Positions 21,018-31,600 of a stretch of 64,000 nt of DNA are shown here, piece by piece. The notes below the pieces were generated by a model. That model was not told where the DNA came from. It searched no databases and saw nothing but the letters and a program-made list of their open reading frames with translations. Both the position numbers and the translations under genes were made by a program. Origin of the DNA: Ciona intestinalis (Eukaryota; Chordata; Ascidiacea; Phlebobranchia; Cionidae); NCBI RefSeq assembly GCF_000224145.3, contig NC_020178.2:330986-394985 (forward strand), written 5' to 3'. The number at the start of each line of letters is the position of its first letter. Position 1 is the stretch's first letter.

Positions 21018-24000
21018 ATGCTTAATACTATTGCATACTGGGCTGGGTTTGGCAGCAATGATACCCCTGTAGTAGATGACAATTTGTCGTTTATAACTAA
21101 AGAAACTGGTGACTGGACATTAGTGGATTTAGAAAACCAAAATGGTAAGTCAAATCTAAATTTACCGCATGTGTGTGTGTATTTAAAAATCTTTAAATGC
21201 ACTTTTTTTTTTTCGCACGAAAAAAAAACTTGTTTTAAAGTTTTTATTGTGTTGTATGAATTTAAAGGTGTTTCAAACAGACGAAAATGTTTTTTTTATA
21301 TTAAAATTGTCTTTTTTATATGTTTTACATGGCAATAATTTATTGTTTAAAATTACAGGTGTTTTCAATGCACTAAAATATCCTAATTTTCCTTATTTTT
21401 CTCTCAAAATAAATATTTTATATTTCTTACATCGATTTAGTTGTCTCATAACTAAATTCAAAAGGCACAGTCTAATTTTACAAACCAGTTCTTTGAAATT
21501 GGGCAACAGTTGGACCATTTCTTAGCAAATTTCTATTTTAAAAGACAATGTAGATTTAGTAATGGGTAAAACATATACGTCATTCTGACTGGGTTATAAG
21601 CTTTGAATTAGCAATATACTAATGCGACTATTAGGTTGTATAGCTGTTTTTAATATTTACATTATTTTGGCCATTTTTGCCTTGTTTTTTTTTTAAAGTT
21701 AAGCCTATACTGTATCAAGTGTTTTGTTGTAATACTAATTACAAAATTCTATAATTTTTGGACAACTTGGCCATTTTTGCCCTTAAAACTGTAAAATCTT
21801 ATGCCTATACTTTATAGTAAGGTTTACTGTAATACCATCTGTTTTTATTTGGCCTATTTAACTAAAAAATCAATATGAATTCATTTGTTCTTTATACACC
21901 AGAGGATTATTGGCAAAAAAATCAATTTTATTATTCAGTCTGTTGTTCTGTTTCATACCAGATGAAAATTGAAGTACCAGATTTTGTAGAAAATTATAAA
22001 ATATTAGGTAATATAGTTTAAACATATATTAATTTATTATTTGGGTAGAAATGGTTTAAAAATTGTCCGATTTTTTAAATTTTAAAATAGATATCAGCTC
22101 TGGTACAGTATATGTTATTTTTTTACAAAAGTTTGCCTGAGACGCTTCTTTAAATTTTATTTTTCCATTTATTTACCTTATATTTCGTTTTTAAACTTTA
22201 TCTGCCTTTACTAAATAACACTACACTTTTTGAATAGTTCTTGTTCTTTTTTTTGCATTTTTCGCCCATTTTAATTTTTTAGTGTGTTTTTTTGGAAATA
22301 TTAATTATAATTTTTGGTATTTTTTACTGTTTTCGTTTTTCGCAATTTTTTTGGCTCCCCTGTGTTAAAAGCTGGTGGTTTTACACAGATGCCCAAAGCA
22401 ACTACCCAACTCCGCCACCCTCTCCAAGGATAGAACACAGTTGGCTTATAACACCTCCGCCTTGCTTTACTGCAGGTTAAAAAAATTCAAAATTTCCGCA
22501 AAAAAGAATATATATTTAAAAAAAATTTTATAAAATTTTTTTTTTGGTAATAAGTGTTTTTTACAAGTTTTTTAATTTTTTTATAAAGTTTTTTTTTGTT
22601 TAAAAATGTTTTTTACGCAATTTTATTTTTTTTATAAAAATTTTATTAAGTTTTTTAAATACAGATATCTGCTATCGCGTGCACGATTTGAAAATAAAAC
22701 TAAGAGCGAATTAAATTCCTTTAAAATTGTTTTAAAAAGCAATTTTTACAGTACCGCTTGAAAAAAGAACGGTATTTTAATCCCTACATTTACAAAGGGC
22801 TGTTTGTTTGAACAAGCTCTTTGAAAATATTATTGCTATACCATTACGTAACCCATTCATTCATTCAGGCTGTTAGGACACAAAATCCTTTATTTTATTT
22901 TACAAGCATGTGGACTTATTGCATGTAATTCAAAATTCTCGTGTGAATTTTTGCCTGGTTTTATAACTAAATAGTTATAAAACCATAGCTTTATAGACCA
23001 AAAAGTGTATTAAACATGCTATAATTCATTTTACAATACAGTACTACATTCCAAATAGCACTTTTTAAAACTGAACAAATTAAATACCCGAACAGATACT
23101 ACTATGGGGTAAAACGGGATGTGCTATGGGGTAGAATAGGATTTTTGCCTTTAAAAATATACCCTTTTTGCGCCAAATTTCGGCGCTAACTTAATCATTT
23201 ATATTACAGAAGCTAGCATGCACGTCGGCGCCTTGAACGCGAGAGAAAATCTGCTAATAGAACACCCTAGCATGTTCGTAAAGCCAGCAGAACCATCAGA
23301 AGAACCTAAAAACAAAACCGAATCTCGTTCTGTACAACGTCACAAAGGGTGAGTATGTCGTAACAATAGCATTGTTAAACTATATATAACAAAGAACTAA
23401 AGTTACGTGGCAATGTCCTTTATCCGCTGTGTACGCTGATGCTTTTATCATTGGCTTTTAAAAACGTTTATTCTTATAGCGTTTAAAAATCGTTTTTTGG
23501 TCGCATTTATTTATTGTAAAACATCACGCCAAAAAGACGTATCAACTTTCACGTATTAGGCCAACTGTGGCTTAAATCCCAGGTCCCATATTGTGCCACA
23601 CTGTAAGACCTCACCAATATAGAATAGGATGTGCATATACAATGTTGGGGTAATGGGCCAACTCTGGCCTAAATCTCAGGTTCCGTTGCATGCCTCGCTG
23701 TAGGACCTCACCCATATAGAATAGAAAGGGTAATTTTACGCTTCTATTTTGGACCTTTAAGTAACTACACAAAGAGCTGTCTAAGCAGTAAAAGACTCTC
23801 TCGCTATATAAGGACACTTTACCATACTTGTCTATTAGGGCGCTTTAAACGGTCACATATGTCTTACAGTTTGACAAACGTAATTATACCCGAACGCTAT
23901 AACACCATGCAATTATAACTTCTAATATAAGACGCGTTTTCTAAATGGTCTGTCACTAGGGATGCACATTACAGAATTTCGAATCCGTGAGATTCGAATC

Positions 24001-26141
24001 CTTTTGTATTCGAATCTAATAACGGGATTCGGTATTCTGTTTAATGACGTCATTACACGTCTTCTAATAAACTATATTATCATTTTTTGAAACTTATAAA
24101 TTTAAAAAAAAAAAATTCGTATTTGTGGGACTTTCGAGAGTAAACGTTTCGTAACGTCTTTTCATAGCCTGCTATACGTTTCATGACGCAAAAACTACCC
24201 AATAGTACAATTTTTGATCATTTTACAACTCATGATCCAACAATGCTGCTATGAAAGAGTCTTTAAACTGACTTATGTGGGTAAAATTATTTTTTCCTAT
24301 AAATATAAAAAGATTCGAAATTCTAGATTCGAAATAAAGTATTCTAGGATATTCTCGAATACCTAATTATTCTGTAATGTGCATCCCTATCTGTCACTCT
24401 ATAATGTAATACAGCAGACACATAGTATATACGCCTTTTAAAATTCGTTCTGTAACTTTTTGTATTACACCAGAAAATTCGTAATTGTTTTAGGAAGTAT
24501 AGTTTTAGTAGCGCAAAAAACGTATCAAAACTGGTGTAAAATACATGTGTTTTGTATATAGTAGGGTGGGGTTAGATAATCCATGTTTTTATTCTCTTTT
24601 ATCGTTTTATTTAGAAGTAAACAAAGAATATTTACAGAATTATATAACAATATCCTCGCGACTCTTAAAGGTATTTCTAAAAACACGATAAGGGAACATG
24701 GGATATTATGTGCTAACGGTATCCATCTTACTCTACAGTACTATCTACATATAAAAGCTAAAAATATATAAAAAAATAAATAAAAAATTGTGAAAATCAA
24801 ATGTAATATTACTTTTAAAAAATACCCCCAAAATATTAAAATCAAAAAATTAAAATGCAATTTTCTATTTAAAAACTATACAGCGTTTTCTAGGTATACG
24901 TTATAAGGTATACCTTTACCGTGTGACCCATGAATTATTCATAATTCTAATTTACGTTGCTTCGAATCCGGTTTACTTAAACAGCTGTATAGCTATTGTT
25001 CTAAAAGGGTATTGTCTTTTAAACATACAACGTTCTTATATGCGAAAATTTGATCCTTTTTGAGCTATTTTTGGTAGCAGGACAATAAAACATGTTATAT
25101 ATAAAGTAGAGTAGGGTAAGATTAGTTGGGACGTGTTTTTATTCCATTTTACCGTCCATTTGGTAGTAAAGCAAATTTAAATAATTGTATAACTGTATCC
25201 TCGCGACTTTAAAAGAGTGTTATTAATTGTTCAAAAAAAAACGATCAGAAAATATGGGATTTAGGTGCTAACGGTATCCATCTTACCCTACAGTACAATT
25301 GTCAGCCATACATACAAAAAAAAAAAACGAAAAATAATCACCGACAAAGTACATAGTAACTCCTAAGTGAGCACGAGGTGTATGAAACAGAACAGCCATG
25401 TTATAACGACTGTGGTTGATCTGGCATGCAAGGATAAATAAGTCACATGCGTGGTAACTTGTAAGCGGGCAGGAGGTGTATGAAACAGAAAACCTGTGTT
25501 ATAAAGACTACCCTTGCTCTGGCCACGTACACGGTCTTACTTGGCATTCGGCGATCAATATTTATATTGTAGCTTGCAAAGCTGTTACGGGATTTAATTG
25601 CCACTTTAACAGTAATTGCTTTTTTAAGTCGTCCTGCTATTCGTATGTTATTGTAATTACTTTTACAATATATTACGTAAAACGATTTTAACATTATAGT
25701 ATGGTGGGGAAGAAGGGACACCTTTTAAATCTATTTTCTCGTCCTATTTAGTAGTAAACCAAGAACATTCAAAGAATTATAAAACCGTATCCTCACGGCT
25801 CCCATAGACCGTTTTTAATTGTTTAACATATTTGGATATTATGTGCTAAAGGTGTTCCGTTTTTCCCCACAATTACCCTACTAATATGTGTGTTTTTTGT
25901 ATGATGTATAGTATGTGCGTCATGCGTTTTCTGATGCGTGATCCGTTTTTTTACAATATTTCATTATTTTTACAGAGCACCGACTTCGTTGCGTCGTAGC
26001 CACCGCCGTGCGTCGCGTCAAGCGTCATGCGTTATCTCCCAGATGCACCGCAGCAACCAAATCAAACGCGACGTAGCACGCAGCAACAAAGCAATGCAGA
26101 AGATGCGTCAAATCGTACACCAGCCCCGCAAGAGGTGTTAA
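21018..26141 (+). CDS. TP53INP: Tumor protein p53-inducible nuclear protein 1/2 homologue
   Basis: In vertebrates TP53INP1/2 (DOR) shuttles between nucleus and autophagosomes, binding ATG8/LC3 proteins and acting as a transcription cofactor. Exons: 21018-21144, 22389-22475, 23210-23348, 25976-26141 (stop TAA), total 172 residues. Conserved blocks seen: GDWTLVDLEN (31-40), the LC3-interacting motif with Trp33 and Val36; HSWLITPPPCFTA, almost as in vertebrates; ENLLIEHPSM; TSLRRSHRR; and a C-terminal VHQP within a strongly basic tail that could be a nuclear signal. Vertebrate proteins are 220-240 residues; here the acidic spacers are shorter. The ATG follows TTTTAG directly, with an in-frame stop just upstream, so translation must start here after cis- or trans-splicing. 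It is not a continuation of gene B: joining in gene B's phase gives an immediate stop. Introns hold one hAT-type element, three MITEs and two SINE halves. Confidence 0.92.
23098..23145. repeat. MITE end fragments
   Basis: Two adjacent remnants of the type-2 end (CTACTATGGGGTAAAACGGG, GCTATGGGGTAGAATAGG). Confidence 0.5.
23560..23725. repeat. ~98-bp repeat, about 1.7 units, TP53INP intron 3
   Basis: GGACCTCACCAATATAGAAT and GGACCTCACCCATATAGAAT flank TGGGGTAATGGGCCAACTCT, the unit of the array at 61131-61600. Confidence 0.75.
23957..24389. mobile_element. Non-autonomous hAT-type transposon, 433 bp, TP53INP intron 3
   Basis: Terminal inverted repeats TAGGGATGCACATTACAGAA (left) and TTCTGTAATGTGCATCCCTA (right) are perfect over 20 bp. 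An exact 8-bp duplication TCTGTCAC flanks both sides (23949-23956 and 24390-24397). An 8-bp duplication and a TAGGGRTGCAC-like end are hallmarks of the hAT superfamily. The interior is rich in ATTCGAAT-type palindromes and holds no transposase. The exact duplication suggests a rather recent insertion. Confidence 0.92.
24556..24745. mobile_element. Full-length MITE, TP53INP intron 3
   Basis: Left end TATAGTAGGGTGGGGTTAGA, right end ATCTTACTCTACAGTACTAT; type-1 left half with type-2 right half. Confidence 0.8.
25107..25298. mobile_element. Full-length MITE, type-2, TP53INP intron 3
   Basis: AGAGTAGGGTAAGATTAGTT to ATCTTACCCTACAGTACAAT. Confidence 0.78.
25340..25540 (+). mobile_element. Two SINE 3' halves in tandem, TP53INP intron 3
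   Basis: GCACGAGGTGTATGAAACAG recurs as GGCAGGAGGTGTATGAAACA 100 bp later. The first lacks an ATTC tail and joins the second at AAGTCACATG. Confidence 0.72.
25696..25886. mobile_element. Full-length MITE, type-1, TP53INP intron 3
   Basis: TATAGTATGGTGGGGAAGAA to TTTTTCCCCACAATTACCCT, 90 nt before the last coding exon. Confidence 0.78.
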
Positions 26142-26268
26142 TTCACTTTCTCACAAATTAGTCAATCGTTGTACTAGTCGTCGTGTGTTGTTACGTCACA
26201 ATTGCCCTTGTTCTGTTCCTTTTACCTTACAAAAAATTTCGAAATTTATTTTTTCCGATATTTTTTTC

Positions 26269-26274
26269 AATAAA
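26269..26274 (+). terminator. Polyadenylation signal of TP53INP
   Basis: AATAAA 128 nt after the stop codon, in T-rich sequence; the first canonical hexamer downstream of the gene. Confidence 0.6.
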
Positions 26275-27202
26275 AATATTTTTTTTTGTTTTTATTAATG
26301 ATTTGAAAATTTCAAGTTTTCGAAATTTTACTGTTTTAAAAATAATTCGATTTTGTTAAAATTTTTAATGTTTTTGATGTAGATACTTGTCTGTACATAC
26401 GCGACCGTTTTTAAAATTTAGAAAAAAATATATTTTATAACATTTCTATTTTCTTATTGCGTCAATTTATTCCCGTGTTTCGTGACGTCATGTATTATTA
26501 GTTTTAGTTACGTTATATTCGGGGTTGTTACGTCACAACTGTGTATTGTAGTAGTTTAACGTGGTTGAGCGACTTGCTCTATACCTCCATCTACCGGATA
26601 AAAACTGTGGCGTTTTTGTTGCGTGTTAAAAAAAACACAAAAAAATCACACAAAACTATATACAGCATTTTTGCTACGCGGAAAATATAAACAACAATTA
26701 AAAACCGCAAAAAACATATCATTTTTTTCCAAAAACATGCTCAAATTGTCAATACAAAAATATTTTTTCAAAAATTTTAATCGCAATTTTTTAATTCGCC
26801 ATTTGACTACTAAAAATCATTTTTGGTGCGTCATTTTTTCAGAAATTTCGTTCGTGCTTAAATTTGCCTAAAATTGTCCTAAATTACAATTCTCAAACAC
26901 ACAAAATTAATTCTGCATGGTGATATACTAAAATTACGAACAAAATAATTATTTTTTAATAAATTTGCTAAAATTAATTTTTTTTTTCAATTATTTTAAT
27001 TTTCCTTAAAATTAATGAAAATGCTTTTTTGGATTTTTTTTCGTTTAAATATTTGTGTTCTCTGTTTTTATCCATTTAATTTTTAGTCGGCGTTGTTTTT
27101 ATTTGTATTAACCGGTTTTTAACGTTAATATATAAGTATGCCCGTCTGCTAATACGTTTAGCAGGCGTGTTTTCTGGAATAAAACACCCTACTTTCCAAA
27201 AA

Positions 27203-27430
27203 TGAATGTAATTGGTTTATCCTCGCGTAGCGGGGCAATGGCAGAGTTATAACACGGGTGTTCTGTTTTATACACCTCTTGCCCGCTTACGAGTTACCAT
27301 TTACGTAACTTTGTAGGTAACTATTTTAGGATGACAATTTGGAAAACTCATTGGTGACCACTGGGTTAGGACAACTACCGTTATAAGTATCTTGCCCAAG
27401 GACACATACGCCCACAATGGTAGCAGCGTT
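27203..27430 (-). mobile_element. SINE copy, near full length
   Basis: TGAATGTAATTGGTTTATCC tail side through GGACACATACGCCCACAATG on the head side. Confidence 0.78.
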
Positions 27431-27748
27431 GCTTGAATCAGTAGACTCTGCGCCGAAGGCAGGCGCGTTTACCGCTTTTCCATGGAGCAGAGTATAGTTT
27501 GTTTCTTTCTTTTTACTTTATCTTCGTTTTTTTTCCGAGGAGGAGCGGAAAAAGTTTTAAAAAAATGAGAAAATCTTGAAAATCCGGCGTTTCTTCATTC
27601 GTTATTAGTCTTGCTTGTAGAATGAGTTTTAAGTTAGCTACGCTTTTACATGCAGTTTAAGTTAGATAGATTAAACAGCTGAAACACAAGACTACATTAC
27701 AGAGGTTAGTAGTCTAATACAATCAGAATATGTTGTTGCTGCCAGGTG

Positions 27749-27946
27749 TATAGTACTATGGGGTAAGACAGGACATCTTTAGCACATAATATTCAAACAT
27801 TCTGATCGTGTTTTAAACAATTAACAACGGTCTTTGGAAGCCATGAGGATGCGGTTTTATAATTCTTTACATTTTCTTTTACTACCGAATAGTAACAGGT
27901 CTCGAATTAACAAAAAGGTGTCCCATCTTTCCCCACCCTACTAAAT
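27749..27946. mobile_element. Full-length MITE with unlike ends
   Basis: Left end type 2 (TATAGTACTATGGGGTAAGA), right end type 1 (CATCTTTCCCCACCCTACTA). Confidence 0.8.
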
Positions 27947-28312
27947 ATCGGTTTACCAATTCTGTTAGGTGTATACAGTATTTATAACTTAAGTCAATTT
28001 TAAAATGACTATAAGTATTTGTGAAATATGACATTGCAGTCTGACATAGCAACTCCATCGCGTGTTTATACTTTCGCTTTTGTACAGCGGTGGGCATATA
28101 GGTTGTAGGTTCAAGGCTCTGCGCTGCTACCATTGCGGACGTATGTGGTATTTACTATGCGCATGTTATATACATACAGTGTATTAGTCTAAACGCTATT
28201 ACACTTTTACGTTGCAAATACGTTAAATTGTACTGTGATACACAGTTTAAAATACAAAATCGTAACCAAAGAATGCATGGTTCAATGCTCGATGCCGCTA
28301 CCTTTGTAGATA

Positions 28313-28512
28313 TATAGTAGGGTGGGGGACGATATTATGACCTTTAGTACATAATATTCGAATATCCTTAGCGTATTTGAAGACCGTATCTTAAATAAGT
28401 AAACCAGTCTATATGAGTTGTGAGGATACGGTTTTATATTCTTTTTTTTACTACCAAGTTGGACGAGAAAATGGAATAAAAAAGTGTCCCATCTTCCAAA
28501 ACACTACTATAC
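28313..28512. mobile_element. Full-length MITE
   Basis: TATAGTAGGGTGGGGGACGA to CCCATCTTCCAAAACACTAC; the right end is damaged by a CAAAA change within the C-run. Confidence 0.75.
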
Positions 28513-28620
28513 ACATAACAAAATTTTGACAAAAATCTACAAATTTCTAAATCTAAAAGCACTATCACGTTAAAATACTAAAAATGCTTGGAATGTTATT
28601 TTTTTTTTGGGGGGGGGGAA

Positions 28621-31600
28621 TTAAAATTTTGCAGTTTTTGTCTCGTTTTCCCCGATAGATGAGAACCCTGCGTTGTCATGTCCCACGTCGCTCTTCTCCA
28701 TACTGACGTCATTAGAACTAAAATAAATTATAGTACTGTGGGGTAAGATGAATACTGTTAGCACATAATATCCCATGTTTCCTAATCGTGTTTTTAACAA
28801 TTAACAACGCTCTTTTAGAGTCGTGAAGATACGGTTATAATTCTGTAAACATTCTTTGTTTACTTCCAAATAGGACGAGAAAAGAGAATAAAACATGGAT
28901 TATGTATTTTGCTTAGGGTAATGGACCTAAATCCCAAGGCCCCACATATTACCTCGTTTGCCCGTAGAACCTCACCCATACAGAATATACTTATAGTTTT
29001 AAAAATACAATATGTGTATTTAAGGGTAATGTGCCATGTTTTTACAAGGGTGTGCCAACTCTGGCCCAAATGTGGTCTAAATGTGCCAACGTGCAAACTC
29101 TGGTCTAAATCTTAAAACCTCATGCATATCCACGCCTTATAGTATATAGGACCTCACCCGTATATAATATATATATATACAATGTAGGCCCTACTTGTAC
29201 AGTTAAAAATACCATTAAATACCACGTACCTAGATACACTTTCATCCCAACTGATTATTTTCCCTGTTTTATAAAATATTTCGGCTTCTTCAATTGTTTC
29301 CATCATTTTATGACCGTTTGTTTCGGGGAAAGTCAAAGATGCGAGCCCAGCTAATAAAGCTGTAGTAAAAGTTAAAGGTTAAAGTTTTAATGCTGCTGAT
29401 ACTGATATGTAGTAGGGTGGGAGAAGATGGGACACCTTATCATTCTATTTTTCGTCATATTTGGTAGTTGAAAAAAAATTTTAAAGAATTATAAAACCGT
29501 ATCCTCACGACTCTAATAGACCGTTGTTAATTGTTTAAAACACGATCAAGATATTCAGATATTCTGTGCTAAAGGTGTCCCGTTTTCCCCCACCCTACTA
29601 TATGTATTCTTTGAGTATTGCGTGTTGTTTAGCTAGGCAAGTAATCGCTTCAACCCAGTGGCCCTTTATGGGTTGTCTAAATTATAAACCACATACGGAG
29701 CTATAAAGTAAAAAAAATGCGATACAGTTTTGTACTACTGTACTTTTTAGACTCATTTAGAGTATGTGTGTCTTTGGGTAAGAGCTTTTGTTTCAATTCA
29801 TTGGTCACTAATGGTTGTCTAAATTAGTCAAACATAAAAACAATCACCCATAATTTTACATTCGTAGTAATCCATTAGCTGGCAAGTGGTGTATGAAGCA
29901 GAACACCCGTGTTATGACTGTTTTTGCCCCGCGACGCGAGAATATAGAAGTTATTTTTATCAGAATATCTAATTCTGATATAGGTAACGTTTTGTTTACG
30001 TAATATACATACATATAAATATACAGTATAAATATGAGCACATTATACTTTAAAATAGTTTACCAAATATTCCGAAAATAGCGTTAGGCAACCATGTTAC
30101 ATCATCTTGCAAAGCGATCAAAAATGGCGCAATTATTCCACCGACACGCGCCATTAATGATCCCGCTCCCACACCATTGCTTCTATAAAATAATTTAAAG
30201 TTTGGTCAACTTTGTCTATATTTTTTTGTTGTGATGAAAATATGTTTTAAAATGATCGTTTGGTAATTGCTTTAACCCAGTATAGTCCCTTAAAGTTTTT
30301 TTTTTAAATTATCAGCAGCCTAAAAAGGTATCATACCTGGTAACTCGTAAGCGGATAAGAAGTGTATGAAACAGAACACCCGTGTTATAAAACTTTTGCT
30401 GCTCCGCCACGCAAAAGGATAAACAAATTTCCTTCATTCATTCACTCATACAAAACTCGTTCTTTGTAAATTTTTAAACCCAGTGGAAAATAAGCCCAAC
30501 ATAAGGTCTAAATAGCTATAAAAAAAAAGGTTTTCTTAACCCACCTTACTACAGTGGGATACAGCTCGCTTGTTAGATTGTATATGATAGCAAAGGAACC
30601 AGAGATCCCAATTTTCGCTGCAAATGCGAACACTAAACTTAAAGTTTCAAGACCTGTAGAAAATATACAAAGTGGTTTTATTATAGAAAAGCAAATTTAA
30701 AATATTATACAATAAGAACACCCATGTTAGAACGACCGTCGTTGCCCCGCCACTAGAGAATAAATAAGTTACATTCATTTATTTATTCATAACTTAAAAG
30801 CTGACACGAGGTGTACGAAACAAAACACCCGTGTTATAACACTTCTCTTTGCCCGCCATGCGAGGATAAATAAGTATAGTAAGGTGGGGGAAGTTGGGAC
30901 ATCTTTTAACTCTATTTTCTCGTCCCATGTGGTAGTAAACAAGGAACATTCAAAGAATTGTAAAACTATATGCTCAAGAATCTCATAGACCGTTGTTAAT
31001 TGTTTAAAACACGATCTAGATACTCGGATAACATACGCAAAAGGTGTCTCATTTTCCTCCATTCTACTATATGTGTGGTCGTAAGCGGGCACGAGGTATA
31101 CGAAACAGAACACCCGTATTATAACGACTCTCGTCGCCCCGCCACACGAGGATACATAAGTTGCATTCATCCCTTTTACCTTGATTGCTCCCTTTATATT
31201 CATTGACAACGAGGCTTATAATAAGACCAATACCAGACAAGAACATCATCCCCGAAAGCAAAATTCGTCGTCCAATTCTGTCCATCAATAAAATGCATAA
31301 TACGTAGGATCCAATTTCCATTACTCCGTCTGAAAACAGAATGATAAATGAATGTAACTTACTTTATCCGCGCGTGGCCGAAAAGCGACAGTCGTTATAA
31401 CACTGGGGTTCTGTTTCATACACCACGTTATTCTAGCTTACGAGTTACCTACTTTTTAGGTGATTATTTTTTGGATTTTTTTTCACTTTTTTGTATGGCT
31501 GATAATTTGGACAACCCATTAGTGCTACTGGGTTGGAGCAATTGCCGTCAAGTGTCTTTGCCACATACATATTGTACTGTGGGGTAATAGGGATACAGTT

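Larger units (their letters stand above)
26142..28620. other. Convergent intergenic region between TP53INP and SLC22-like gene
   Basis: Begins with the TP53INP 3' UTR, whose TGACGTCA and TTACGTCACA sites are conspicuous (26190-26540). An A/T-rich stretch to 27200 shows no gene. It then holds a SINE (27203-27430) and MITEs (27749-27946, 28313-28512). Confidence 0.55.

Noticed and set aside
16594..26141. Gene B and TP53INP as one long CUB-LDLa gene
   Set aside because: Joining the GTATGT after gene B's last exon to 21018 gives an immediate in-frame stop, and the downstream exons make a complete TP53INP.
30787..31209. 140-codon open frame on the minus strand
   Set aside because: Runs through two SINE pieces and a MITE; the peptide is repeat translation (FCFVHLV-type strings that recur at every SINE).
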